Shown here: positions 55,038-64,000 of the stretch, one piece after another | Layout of the letters: each line of letters opens with the position of its first letter | Numbering within the stretch: position 1 is the first letter of the stretch | Made by a program: the position numbers and the translations under genes | Assembly (NCBI GenBank): GCA_012184525.1 | Contig: WOFQ01000001.1 | Coordinates: 1,922,001 to 1,986,000, forward strand | DNA: 64,000 nt | DNA from: Xenoacremonium recifei | Lineage: Eukaryota > Ascomycota > Sordariomycetes > Hypocreales > Nectriaceae | Reading direction: 5' to 3' | Notes under the pieces: model-generated | The model's database searches: none | What the model was told of the DNA's origin: nothing | What the model saw: the letters and a program-made list of their open reading frames with translations, nothing else

Positions 55038-57351
55038 ATGACAAGATCGGATAGCGGGGACAATCCCCGTGCGCCGCCGCGCAAGAGACGTCGGATTGTC
55101 ATCTCATGCACCGACTGCCATCGACGGAAGCAAAAGGTGCGCTCTCTCGTGTCTCTCACTGATGTTGCTGCTCACATAATCACAGTGCGACCGTAATTTG
55201 CCCTGCGGCAACTGTGTGTCCAGGAACAAGGCCGAGTCTTGCTGCTATGAGACGGGCGCTCCAACTGCCCAAGCGGCGCAGAAGCAGCAGCAGCAGCAGG
55301 CCAAGACACCTGTCCCGGCCAAGGAGGCTCAAGATGCAGTCGTCTCGCAGCCCCTGACGAGCATGGCGGCAGACTGGGGGTATGCTGGAAATGGAGCGTC
55401 CACGATGGGCTTCCTGAGGAAGATCGAGGGCGACGACGTGCACGGAAACGGCGCGCAGACGGCAGGGGAGGATGATTTTGTCATGCGGGAGAAGTACAAA
55501 GGCCTTATTCGGCAGCTGCCGGCCAAGATCTACATCGACAAGCTTATTGACATGTACATGCGCGGACTCAACTGGCAGTACTACTCGATCGACGAGGACG
55601 TCTTCTACGAGCAGCTGGAGAAGTGGAACAACCTCTCCTTCCGAGTGCTCTCCACGGCCGGACCGCAAGGACTATCCCCAGAGCTGCGAGCCTTTCCCGC
55701 AGTTCTCTTCCAGGTCATCGGCCACGCCCTGCTGCTCCTCCCTGAGGGCCCAGATCCGGTATTTGACGCGCTGAAGTATGCGGGGAACATGAAGTTTGAG
55801 GATCTTGGAACCGACTATAGTGACTCTGGGGCTGCTGTCGTGGAGCTCCTGGGGAAGAAGCACCTGTCGCTAGAGACGGTGCAGGCGCAATTCCTCAGAG
55901 CATCATTTCAAAAGCACACGGCTAAGGTGACGGAGGCGTGGCATACGATTGCCATCGCGATCCGGGATGCGCAAGACTTGGGAATGCATCGGGATAGTCT
56001 CGATCCTAAACCGGTAGACTCAAGTCTGGAAAGTATCCTGGAGAACCAATGGTTGATCCAGAGGCGCCGCAAGATGTATTATCTCCTTGCGATCTGGTAA
56101 GTCTTCAGGGGTTCGGGTAGAAAGGTTTCGTGCTGACAAGTCTTGAGGGATCTGAATTGCGCACTTGTTCTAGGGCGTCCAGGGACAATTGATTGGAATC
56201 AGAGACTTCCAACACCCTGTGTAGATGCGCCATTGCCTCGAGACCGGAGGAAGACAGCCATCGTTCCTCGAGACGAAGACAAAGATCACCCAACGCCCGT
56301 CACTCGAGTTATCTGGAACACACAGCTCTGCTACATGCTCAAGGCCATCCAGGACTTGGAAAATGACGGGCCCTACCCAAAGGACTTTTCACGAGTCGAT
56401 GCCGTGCAACAGAAAATCATGGAACTGGACGAGCGGGTTCCGCCGGCGTTTCGGCTGGACAATCCGGACACGCGGTGGGATGATCATCCAGAGATGACAT
56501 GGGTACAAGCTGCGAGGTACTACTTTGCGCAGTTGCACCAGTTTAGTCTCATGGCATTGCACCGGCCGTATGTCTTTTACCGTAGGGAGAGCAGGCTGGA
56601 GGGAATCCAAGCGAGCCTCAGGATGCTTGAGATTCAAAAGATGACATTTCAAGGGCTGCCCCCTGATTCCTGGAGAAAGTGAGTGTCGATGAGCATCCAA
56701 ATGCAGGAGGAAGCTAACGTGACTTTTACTAGTTTTATGCTCTTCTACGGAAGCTTTGATGCAATCGTGCTAGTAGCCTCAGTCTACATCCTGTTTCCCG
56801 GCGAGAATCCAGAACTTATGGGCAGCGTTCTGCAGCACTTTCAGTGGACGATTGAACGCTTCTCGGCGATCCAGGACCGAAACCCCTTGGCCAGGTCAGC
56901 GCAGGGTGTATTGAGGGTCATCGTGTCTCGCTTCAAGCAAGCCATCGCGCACCACGCCGCTCCGTCCAGCACTGAGGGCCGGAGCTCCGCGACGCCACAG
57001 TCGGACGCGCGCTCAGGGACCACGGCAACACCAGCCAGCTCGCTTGGCAGCGGGGATTTGTACACATATCCCCAGCCGTCAATGACCACGGAGTGGACGA
57101 TGCCGCTGGGAGACAGCTTGACGGGACTGGCGCCCATGTTCCCGACGGGAGATCTGATATACAACGAGCTCAGTGTGGTGGCCGATAACGCGATGATGAT
57201 GCCGACGATGGGAGCTACAGATACTGGTGCAGATACTGGCCTGGATTTAGAGAGCGGCGACTTGTCGTGGCAGTTTGGTGGCGCGCTGGGCGATGACACA
57301 GTGTGGCAGCTGCTGAACCAGATTCAACCCAACGGAGGGTCTGGGGCCTGA
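55038..57351 (+). CDS. Zn2Cys6 transcription factor with fungal_trans domain
   Basis: Nuclear regulator of 719 residues. Exons are 55038-55136, 55186-56096, 56148-56678 and 56733-57351; introns of 49-54 bp. The zinc cluster is split by intron 1: C-TD-C-HRRKQK-C-DRNLP-C-GN-C-VSRNKAES-C (2-6-5-2-8), after a basic start (PPRKRRR). A Gln run (QKQQQQQ) follows, then the middle homology region at about 150-500, with LAIW-DLNCALVLGRPGTIDW across intron 2, a typical motif of these proteins, and WRN-FMLFYGSFDAIVLVASVYILF across intron 3. The tail is Ser/Thr/Gly-rich and acidic. Neighbours (OMP decarboxylase, a CCCH protein) give no hint of targets. Target genes are unknown. Confidence 0.88.
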
Positions 57352-58950
57352 ACATGCTGACTCGCACTGGTTGCCTGGAGATACCGAAGGCGCAGTTGGT
57401 GGTCGTCGTCTTGGAGGCCTGAGGATAAGCTGGCCTGGGTATGGTGATTACGACGCTGCAGTCTGCACGGTGTAGCACGTTTGACTTGCCATCCCTGACC
57501 TGTTGCAAGTTCAGCTGTCAGTTCTCACATTGTCGACGGTGAGAGCTGTTGGGGGTGGCTTGGCTTCAACGGCTGCTATTCGTTGCTTGAAATTTGTTGT
57601 TGGCTCTTGTTGCTCCAGCTAAGCAAGAAGCAAACATAGGTCAAGCAACAACCAGCGACCAGCAATCTGCTTGCAACAAGCGTCCCATGGCAGGTCACAA
57701 GCAACAAACAAGTTGCGAGAATTTTAGAGACAACACGCGCACATGCACACACGCACACGCACACGCACACACACCATTCAAATCCTCACTCCAGACACGA
57801 CACCATACAAGACACAACACGTCAAGAGGGGGCTGTGCTAGAAGTGCGAAGGCTCCAATAGAAAACGAGGCGGCAGCTGAAACCCCGATCTTCAAGCTAT
57901 TCAGGACGCCGATGATTGGTGAAGGCTGCTGCAGTGCTGACTGCAAGTGAGTTGCACTTTTGGTCGTTAGTGGAGTTTCATCGCATCTTGAGAGGTGGAC
58001 TTAGCGTCACGCCTGCTGGAGACGGGCCTGGACCAGGTCTGCGGACTATTCAGCCCTGCCATAGGCTGATTGCCCAGGCGGTTGGTTTGCTGGTGGGCTT
58101 TCCGTAGATAGTGGAGGGCTAGGCTGGCAGGCTGGCCGGGATCCCTGCCCGTGTTAGTGCCATTTCTGGTGTCTGTCACTGCGACAAGACCAGGAGAACG
58201 GGACAGTTGAATCTTCACCGACTTCTTGATCACTGCTGGACTTCTGGATGCCACTGGGGATGTTTCATTCGGTTGCGCTCTGACCTACGATCACGTGCGC
58301 GTCATTGCCAGCGAAAGAGACAAAGAAATGGAGGCGGACGCTCCGACATTTTCTGTTAAAGCGACTCCGTACTGTTGGTGCTGGCCGCACGCACAGTCAC
58401 AGTCACACTCAGTCGATCGGCACCTCAGATATCTACAACCATACCGGCAATCGGCACTCCGTTCGTACCTGAAACGCTCTTTGCCGTGTGTAACGGTCGA
58501 AATCAAAGTGGAAATTAACGGAACCATCAGCTGCGTCTGTGGCGTTCAGGGCAATTTCGCGGGAGAGAATCCCTGAGGCCAGCACCTGCTGATAATTATC
58601 ATGCTCCTTCACGCGCACACTGTGCTCATGCTCCTCTGCACTGTGCTTGTTGTCCATACACAACCACCTTTCATGAAAGTCCTCCCATGCATGCAGCTTC
58701 CCGATACAAAAACAATCATCCAAAAATTTAGGCGCCAAACATCTAGGATTGTCCCTTGATTGTCCTATTCACTCGGCCCCTCTTCCTATTCTTGAATTCA
58801 CATCTTTCTCGCTTCTGTGCGCTAGCTTCTGTTTCCTCCAGGATCAGTCAGTGAATATCTCCCAGCGCAAGCCGCCAGCCACTCTACCCTCCCATCTCAT
58901 CGCAAACCTTTACTCCCTTTCTCTGGCTTTAAGCTGCCCAAGTCCTCACC
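57352..58950. other. Intergenic region
   Basis: About 1.6 kb between two plus-strand genes. It contains an AC-rich microsatellite (57733-57773). The right end is the promoter and leader of the CCCH gene. No gene is supported. Confidence 0.5.
57733..57773. repeat. AC-rich microsatellite
   Basis: An interrupted (CA)n tract with CACGCACACGCACACACACC-like units. Confidence 0.8.
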
Positions 58951-60775
58951 ATGGCAGCGAATACGGCAACAAAATTCATAGACTATTACCAGCGCTATGA
59001 ATATTTTCGCCAGCATCAAGAAACGAGCAATAAGTTGGTCGAGGTTCGTGCCTGTGATCCCAGTATCGTCTGTCAGGCCACACACACACAAGCAGGCCAC
59101 CTTTTGCCACCAGCTTGACAGGGCGAAAACAACCCCTTCATTCGCCGTTTTCTGCACATTTACTAATATTTTACCCTTGTATAGGATTTGCTTGTTTATG
59201 TGCAAAATATCGAGACCGATTTGCGCAAACTCAAAGGCGAACTCCAAGACGCTCGGCTCGACCTCGATCATGCGACCGCTTCGCGACGGGAGTTGCAGAC
59301 TCTCTTGCGCAATGCCGAGAAGAAAGTGAGCAGCACAGAAATGACAAACGACGCTTTAAAGGTACCAGGGTGTGTCCTTTCCATGCTGAAATTCACGGCT
59401 AATATTTCTAGAACCGAAACCCTTACCTACTGATACTTATAGACGGGGATGGTCTTATCGTGCGTGATCCCCGCTGACCACCACTCCCAATCCCCCACAA
59501 CATCGTCAGCGATAAACTAACACACAATTTGTCCTCTAGTTCAAAGAGAAATGGATCAAGCAAGGCCTCGAAGGTGGAAAGAAAGCGGCCGCTGCGTTGC
59601 ATGCTGCCATATCTCAGTACTGCGGCGAAATGCAGCATGAGATGGAGTTCATCACCAAAGTATACGCCAACTTGGGTGGGCTTGCAAAAGCTATGCAGCG
59701 AAATGGCTGTCTTGAAAACGCATCCTTGCTCCGAGAATTTGCTTTGGGATTTACTCAGTTCAGAGCGTCGTTTGATTTTATTGACGTTGGTTACGGCAAA
59801 GAACGCGCCGATTCAAAGATTAGAGGTACGCGGGATTGTTCGACCGGCCCCTTCCCTCCCCCCTTCTTTCGAACTCCAGATGAAGAACTTCAGGCTGACT
59901 ATGACTCGCAGAGATCACTCAGTGGAACATAGCTAATCACAATTGCAAGCATGTCTTGCTGGGCATTTCTCACGACTCGGGATATGCCCCTTTCCTAGAC
60001 GAGCTCTTGTCGAGTGAGATGAGACGCAAACAGATATCGATCCTTGAGGGCTCTCCGACAGTCCGAGAACTACGAGCCACAAACGCCAGTGTGATCAAAC
60101 TCAGCAACGACCTTTTCCGTGATGATAAGCTGGTGGTTCGGACTTCTCAACCTCCGCCGCTAGTATCCTCTCCGATACAATCGAAGACTGCATCTCCCGC
60201 GACGAGCATCGCATCGGCATCACCCATCATGTCTTCGTCATATGCAAGCATTACTGGAAAGGCCAGTCCTCCCCCTCAGATGGTTTTGCCACTGGGCCCT
60301 CGACCAAACCCGCCCGGCCGCCAGCGATCGAACCCGACACCGTGGAATCCCGGCCCACGCGGCCTTGACGCCACGATCAATGTCCCAATGGCAACATTGG
60401 AGACGATCAAGAAACGGAAAGACAGCAACAAGCTCTGCAACAACCACTACCTCCGGGGTCCTTGTAGCAAAGGGGATGATTGTTGCTTTGAGCATAAATA
60501 CAAGCCTACCAAAGACGAGATCCTGGCTATTGCCCTGCTTTCTCGCTTGAATCCTTGCACGAATGGCCAGGACTGCGACGTGGAGGATTGCATTTATGGA
60601 CATCATGTAGGTCACACCCACATCACTGCTTGAGACGAACCCTTGCTAATGAACCTCATCGCAGTGTCCATCAGTCAAGGACGGCGTCTGCCTACATCCT
60701 TTTTGCAAGTTCCCGATTGACAAGCATCCCCCGGGAACCAAATTTAAGAACCCAAACATTCACGCCAATTTTTAG
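58951..60775 (+). CDS. CCCH zinc-finger protein with DUF7923-like domain
   Basis: Predicted RNA-binding protein of 469 residues. Exons: 58951-59043, 59185-59361, 59412-59459, 59540-59825, 59912-60606 and 60665-60775. A coiled coil (about 1-90: DLRKLKGELQDARLDLDHA) leads into an alpha/beta domain of about 220 residues beginning NPYLLILIDGDGLI-FKEKW and containing FDFIDVGYGKERADSKIR-EITQWN; this pattern recurs in many fungal CCCH proteins and resembles a NYN/PIN-like nuclease fold with its acidic residues (Asp in IDGDG). After a Pro/Ser linker comes a C-x8-C-x5-C-x3-H finger (residues about 377-396: CNNHYLRGPC, then C and H) and a second Cys/His-rich block ending HPPGTKF. The 48-nt third exon is easily missed but restores the LIDGDG motif. 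RNA binding is family knowledge; activity is unknown. Confidence 0.85.
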
Positions 60776-61334
60776 ACGAAAGTAAAGCTGGTGAGCCAGC
60801 GGGGGTTGAGAAGGGAAACGCAGAGTCCAGAGTTGATTGACTTTGCTTCTCTTTCGAAATGGGCTTACAGGCAGATTGAATCAGATATATATCTGCTTCC
60901 CAGACGGGGTGTGATTTTTGGGGGGAATCTCAGAGAGGGAGGGCCAGATTGGAGGATATTTAACGGTGGTCAAAGGGGTGTTTTTTCCTTGCCATATCTG
61001 GATTACCTGAAAAGTCTACACTCAGGTAATCGTGGGTTTACGTAGGGGATATTGTCGGTAGCAAGTCTTCGGAAGAATGCAGCAGGCGATAAATAGGAGA
61101 ATTAGCTTCTAAATTTTGACTCTATACTCATGAGCTGGTGTGGATGAGCATGAGCAAGAAGGAGCAAGGAGGTGATGAGATGAGATGAGAGCGAGGTACG
61201 TACCTTTGCTCAAGTCCCTTTACCCCACACCAAAACCCACCCCCACCAGAAATACTCTGTCTGTTCTTGTCCCGCCTTGAGCCTCAACCCAACTTCGCTC
61301 CTCTCCATCACCACCACCGACTACCTCCCTCGCC
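60776..61334. other. Intergenic region (CCCH gene to SEC65)
   Basis: About 0.56 kb with presumed 3' untranslated sequence and the SEC65 promoter. Nothing else is visible. Confidence 0.5.
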
Positions 61335-62159
61335 ATGTCCCACGCACGCATAGAGGAGGTCTCGGACAGCGACCTCTCCGACCCGGAAGAGGTCGACATC
61401 GACGACTTCGCCGACGCGGAGATCATGCGCCGCGTGCCCGATCTCACGACCGCCCGCCCACCACAGCCCGCCGCAGCACCAGCTCCAGCTCCTAAAACCG
61501 CCTTCCTGCCCGACAGGACCATGCCCGCGTCCACCGACCGCTCCGCCTACAACGACTTCCAGTGCCTGTACCCGGTCTACTTCGACGCCTCGCGCACCCG
61601 CGCCGAAGGCCGCCGCGTGTCCGCCGCGCTCGCCGTCCGCAACCCCCTCGCCCGCGAGATCGCCACCGCCTGCTCGCGCCTGCGCCTGCCCACCCTCTTC
61701 GAGCCCGAGAAGACACACCCCAAGGACTGGGCCAACCCGGGCCGCGTGCGCGTCGGCCTGGGCAAGCGCTCGCCGACCACGAATGTGGCCCCCGTGCCGG
61801 TGCGGAACAAGCATCATCTGTTCAAGCTGATTGCCGAGCATTTGCGCGCGAACCCCACGACGGAGAACAGCGAGCACTTGCGCACGCGGATTGCGGGCGT
61901 GGTCCAGCCTGAGGCGGGGAAGCCGTATCCTAGGCCGGCCGTGCCGCGCGGGTGGAAGATTAACGAGCTGGTGCCGTTTTTGAGTCCCGCGATGACGGGC
62001 GGGGGTGTGAGTGAGAATCTGTTCAAGGATATGATGAAGGAGATGCAGAGTGGGGGTGATCCGATGGCGGCGTTGATGGGCGCGCAGGGAGGGGGAGGCG
62101 GGGAGGAGAGTGGCGCGGCGAGGAAGAAGAAGGAGAAGAAGGGGAAGGGGAGGGCTTGA
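61335..62159 (+). CDS. SEC65: Signal recognition particle subunit SRP19 (Sec65)
   Basis: RNA-binding subunit of the cytosolic signal recognition particle, needed for assembly of the SRP54 subunit on the SRP RNA. 274 residues, intronless, close to the yeast Sec65 length. An acidic N-terminus (EEVSDSDLSDPEEVDIDDF) and a Pro/Ala linker precede the SRP19 domain at about residues 75-215: FQCLYPVYFDASRTRAEGRR, LPTLFEPEKTHPKDWANPGRVRV and NKHHLFKLIAEHLR. The C-terminus is Gly-rich and ends with a Lys run (RKKKEKKGKGRA), a usual RNA-contact tail. The gene is very GC-rich, so long chance frames run antisense to it. Confidence 0.93.
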   Translation: MSHARIEEVSDSDLSDPEEVDIDDFADAEIMRRVPDLTTARPPQPAAAPAPAPKTAFLPDRTMPASTDRSAYNDFQCLYPVYFDASRTRAEGRRVSAALAVRNPLAREIATACSRLRLPTLFEPEKTHPKDWANPGRVRVGLGKRSPTTNVAPVPVRNKHHLFKLIAEHLRANPTTENSEHLRTRIAGVVQPEAGKPYPRPAVPRGWKINELVPFLSPAMTGGGVSENLFKDMMKEMQSGGDPMAALMGAQGGGGGEESGAARKKKEKKGKGRA

Positions 62160-62426
62160 GTGTGAGAAGGGGTTGGGGAGATGGGATGGGTGTTGGCCTG
62201 AATGATATACATACATACATATATGATTACGACTGAGGAAAAGGGGCGGGGGACAAAGGATGGGATGCATCACATAAAGAAAGAAAGGACCATAAGAGAT
62301 ACCATGCTCGAGGCTCTGGTCATGAAGTGAATTTAAAACAGAAAAAAAATATAATCTGTGTTCGCTTTCCATAGGTATCTGAAAAGGAGAAAAACACCCA
62401 GTGCCAACCTATCCTCTCTATTCTAT
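62160..62426. other. Convergent 3' spacer (SEC65 / dynactin)
   Basis: 267 bp between two stop codons, with a TACATACAT-like run near 62208; only presumed 3' untranslated sequence. Confidence 0.5.
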
Positions 62427-64000
62427 CTACACCACCACCTTCCCCTGCAGCGCCTCCCACTCCCTCGGTCCCGCAATCCTCACCTCCCGCCCCCTCCCGC
62501 TGAGCATCTTGCCATCCGCGCCCGGAAGCCGGATCCGGAGCCGGGCCGCAGGATTCGACGGCTTCTCGGCGCCGCGCCGGGTCAGGAAGTCCGACTTGCG
62601 CAGCACGGCGGCCTGCCAGGCCTGCCAGGCGGCGTAGTCCTCCATCTGGCGCGCGGCGTGGTGCTGCGGCGTGTTGCGCGCGGGGCGCCAGGCAAGGGGA
62701 TCTTTTGGCAGGGCGGCGAGGTCGAAGACGGCGCGGGGGTCGGCGGCCATGCGGACGAGCTCGCTGAGGGCGTCGCGGGCTTCGGTGGCGACGAGGTTGG
62801 CGCGCTGGGTGGCGATAGGAGGTGAATGGCGCAGCGGCTCGGCCAGCCAGGCGTGCGAGGGCTGCTCGGCGGTGCGGGCGCGGCGGTTGTCCTCGCGCAG
62901 GAAGCGCACGGCCGACTGCAGGCTCTCGATGTCGTGCTTGAGGGCGTCCATCTCGCGGGCGGTGGCCACGGCGCGCTCCTGGCCGGCCTTGGCTCCCGCA
63001 GCATCGGCGCCGTCGGCGTAGGCGCGGCTGTCGCTGGCGATCTTCTTCCACTTGTCACGCTCGGCCTCGAGCGTCTTGAGCTCCCGGTCCTGCTTCTCGA
63101 TGTCCTCCTTGAGGCTGGCGGTCTGGGCGCCAGCGGCGGCGAGGTCGTCCTGCAGGGCGCGGATGCGGTCGATGTTGGCTTGGGCGTCGCGCATGCGGGA
63201 CTCGAGCGTCTCGATCTTGAGCACAGCGGTGCTGAGGTGCTCGTCGCGCTGGGCGATGGTGCGCCGGGCTTCGCTGTACTCCTCCTTAAGGCGGCGCAGC
63301 TCCTCCTCGGCGTCCACCGGCACTGTCTTGAGCGCCTTGAGCTCCTCGGCACGAAGGCGCCAGGGGGCGGGCGTCACATCGAACTCCTGGGTCTGGTCAA
63401 GGTCCGTAGCCAGCGAGGCGAGGTCGGTGATCTGCGTCGTGAGCCCGCGCAGCTTACCGAGGTATGCTGAGAAGAGGTCCGCCTCGTTGGACGAGCAGAC
63501 CGTCAGCACTGTTTGGTGGATCGAATCCTGCACTTCGGTGTAAGTAAAGGGCTCCGTCCTGCCCTCGTCGGCCGTGAAAACGTTATGGAGGCCAAGACCA
63601 AGCATGCGTGCCAGGCCGGCCAGGTCCTCTGTTGCGTCTTGACATTGCTGGAAGGCCTCTTGGGTATCGGCAGGCAGAGACAGAGACCTTGTCATGAGAT
63701 CCTCCAGCGCGCGAACCGCCTTGCCAGCCATAACCTTGGCACCGCGTGTCTGGGTAATGACCAGGTCAATCTTCTTCGTAAAATGTTGTGCCACCTCCTC
63801 TTCATCCCCTTCACCCGGAACCACTCGCTGCACCATTGCTCTCAGTGTACTGAACGAGACAGCAGCCGAGTCCAGGTTGCTCTGCATAACGAGCGTCTTC
63901 ATATGGATGTCAGAAGCGTGGTTCTGGAGGTTGTCGACGATGTGCACCTCAGCCAGATGCGACATAAGAGCGATAGTACGGTGCAGCTCGTCCGCACACT
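62427..64000 (-). CDS. Dynactin large subunit p150Glued, C-terminal part
   Basis: C-terminal 524 residues of the dynactin large chain (Ro-3 in Neurospora, NUDM in Aspergillus), the dynein activator that links dynein to cargo and microtubules. The frame is open to the right edge of the window, so the N-terminal CAP-Gly and first coiled-coil regions lie outside. Visible first is the conserved dynactin domain (MSHLAEVHIVDNLQNHA, then MKTLVMQSNLDSAAVSFSTL). After it comes a coiled coil of about 170 residues (RLKEEYSEARRTIAQRDEH to DIESLQSAVRFLRED), then a globular end with DYAAWQAWQAAVLRKSDFL. No intron is needed in the visible part. Identification rests on the dynactin domain and is firm. Confidence 0.9.
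   Translation of the reverse strand, partial: CADELHRTIALMSHLAEVHIVDNLQNHASDIHMKTLVMQSNLDSAAVSFSTLRAMVQRVVPGEGDEEEVAQHFTKKIDLVITQTRGAKVMAGKAVRALEDLMTRSLSLPADTQEAFQQCQDATEDLAGLARMLGLGLHNVFTADEGRTEPFTYTEVQDSIHQTVLTVCSSNEADLFSAYLGKLRGLTTQITDLASLATDLDQTQEFDVTPAPWRLRAEELKALKTVPVDAEEELRRLKEEYSEARRTIAQRDEHLSTAVLKIETLESRMRDAQANIDRIRALQDDLAAAGAQTASLKEDIEKQDRELKTLEAERDKWKKIASDSRAYADGADAAGAKAGQERAVATAREMDALKHDIESLQSAVRFLREDNRRARTAEQPSHAWLAEPLRHSPPIATQRANLVATEARDALSELVRMAADPRAVFDLAALPKDPLAWRPARNTPQHHAARQMEDYAAWQAWQAAVLRKSDFLTRRGAEKPSNPAARLRIRLPGADGKMLSGRGREVRIAGPREWEALQGKVVV

Noticed and set aside
56123..56173. Alternative acceptor (ttctag at about 56173) for intron 2 of the regulator at 55038
   Set aside because: It leads to a stop after five codons; the upstream acceptor ending at 56147 restores the family motif DLNCALVLGRPGTIDW.
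61308..62372. Long open frame on the minus strand opposite SEC65 (354 codons)
   Set aside because: It is Arg/His/Leu-rich antisense of a very GC-rich gene with strong codon bias and has no family resemblance.
62582..63470. Several long frames overlapping the dynactin gene on both strands
   Set aside because: They are out-of-frame or antisense shadows of the GC-rich dynactin coding sequence, with compositions such as Ser/Pro/Arg or Gly/Val/Leu runs.

Overview
The window is nuclear DNA of a filamentous ascomycete (Pezizomycotina, most likely a Sordariomycete). This rests on short introns (about 50-85 bp) with GT..AG borders, long pyrimidine-rich leaders, Zn2Cys6 regulators and orthologues of typical fungal housekeeping genes (Abp2, Sey1, Pis1, OMP decarboxylase, Sec65, dynactin p150). 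The genus cannot be named from sequence alone. Exon borders below were derived by hand from splice signals, reading phase and family conservation.

Layout. 0.4-27 kb is a core-type region: ARS-binding protein 2, a sugar transporter of the major facilitator superfamily, an EF-hand MscS channel, a dienelactone hydrolase, the ER-fusion GTPase Sey1, an unnamed BTB-like protein, then the divergent reductive iron-uptake pair FTR1 (permease) and FET3 (ferroxidase). 27.7-31.6 kb holds a very large repeat-rich protein of unknown function. 34.5-35.6 kb is phosphatidylinositol synthase.

37-50 kb looks accessory: long AT-richer spacers, two Zn2Cys6 regulators, an NmrA-like oxidoreductase, a secreted GLEYA adhesin-like protein, an amino-acid racemase, a DUF1338/HglS-type 2-oxoadipate dioxygenase and a decayed fragment of a second HglS-like gene. 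53-64 kb returns to core genes: OMP decarboxylase, a Zn2Cys6 regulator, a CCCH zinc-finger protein, SRP subunit Sec65, and the C-terminal part of dynactin p150Glued running off the right edge.

How genes work together. FTR1 and FET3 form the plasma-membrane iron-uptake complex; their shared promoter carries three copies of one extended GATA-type motif that matches the fungal siderophore-repressor consensus ATCWGATAA. The racemase, HglS and the Zn2Cys6 gene next to HglS may form a small D-amino-acid/2-oxoadipate catabolic module: the HglS/regulator intergenic region and the racemase promoter both contain clustered CGGACWTG sites, including an identical 10-mer and 9-mer. A second regulator at 38 kb is divergent from the NmrA-like gene, and their shared promoter has repeated CGG-N4-CCG sites. 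These regulatory links are inferences from motif sharing.
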